This document shows, one piece after another, positions 21,133 through 21,261 of a stretch of DNA of 21,261 nucleotides; position 1 is the first letter of the stretch, and each line of letters opens with the position of its first letter. This DNA comes from a virus, in the IMG/VR virus record IMGVR_UViG_3300044995_000235, positions 1 to 21,261 of that record. One strand, written 5' to 3'. The position numbers and the translations under genes were made by a program. Below the pieces are notes generated by a model. It did not search any database and was not told the origin of the DNA. It worked only from the letters and a program-made list of their open reading frames with translations.

Positions 21133-21261
21133 AAATCCCCGGTTGCAGCTCCACACGCACTTCGCGCGTTTTGCCGGCCCGTTCCACTGACAAGACCACC
21201 ACATCGCCGACCTTCCTGTCGTCTAGCCGCGCGAGCAGCTTAGCCACATCGTCTGTCGCCT
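21131..21261 (-). CDS. C-terminal end of PDZ-domain serine protease (HtrA/DegP-like), partial
   Basis: On the minus strand, 42 codons run from 21259 to the stop at 21133-21131, with the gene continuing beyond the window. The peptide (ATDDVAKLLARLDDRKVGD, then VVVLSVERAGKTREVRVELQPGI) reads as the last helix and strands of a PDZ domain. Its pattern 'LL..L....VGD.V.L.V.R.GK..EV.V.L' is standard in HtrA/DegP-type periplasmic proteases. It is probably a chromosomal gene beside the prophage, convergent with the endolysin gene and only 18 bases from it. The fragment is short, so the call is from pattern only. The gene is missed by ORF callers that need a start codon in the window. Confidence 0.65.
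   Translation of the reverse strand, partial: ATDDVAKLLARLDDRKVGDVVVLSVERAGKTREVRVELQPGI

Overview
The window is the late (structural and lysis) half of a lambda-like siphophage prophage in a strongly GC-rich bacterium. Every phage gene lies on the plus strand, tightly packed, with many ATGA/TGATG stop-start overlaps. The right edge holds the 3' end of an opposing gene that reads like the C-terminal PDZ domain of an HtrA/DegP-type protease, probably chromosomal. A proteobacterial host, most likely betaproteobacterial, is suggested by composition and gene types; this is inference, not a demonstrated assignment.

Layout. 1-1335: terminase large subunit, missing its N-terminal ATPase part. 1372-2255: two small fibre-like proteins in an unusual place. 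2255-6804: lambda-type head genes in lambda order (gpW-like, portal, gpC-like S49 protease with a nested in-frame Nu3-like scaffold, gpD-like decoration protein, gpE-like major capsid). 6818-7754: head-tail connector, tail terminator and a small accessory protein. 7880-12624: tail tube, G/GT chaperone pair with a T7 slippery site, minor tail protein and tape measure. 12627-19740: tail tip and fibre genes (lectin-like protein, 520-aa tail protein, Cys-containing BR0599-type hub, two small proteins, gpJ-like tip protein, a glycosyltransferase-like protein, a DUF2793-type fibre). 19873-21112: lysis cassette (small membrane protein, GTA-type three-TM holin, GH24 endolysin). 21131-21261: opposing PDZ-protease end.

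The genes form one assembly line: DNA packaging, prohead assembly around a protease/scaffold, tail polymerisation measured by the tape-measure protein, tip completion, then lysis. The head is lambda-like, while the tip and holin resemble gene-transfer-agent families.

The most unusual signal is a small structured sequence family found three times in the only sizeable non-coding gaps: before the major capsid gene, at the start of the tail-tube gene, and before the lysis cassette. Each copy has GGCTTCGGC, a hairpin with a three-base loop, and AGCCTNCGCCG. The tail-tube copy is bracketed by a repeat of that gene's own start (Met-Ala-Tyr-Phe), as if the element had been inserted into the start codon region and a new ribosome binding site supplied downstream. 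Two copies directly follow terminator-like hairpins with the same arm sequence. I cannot name this element from known families.
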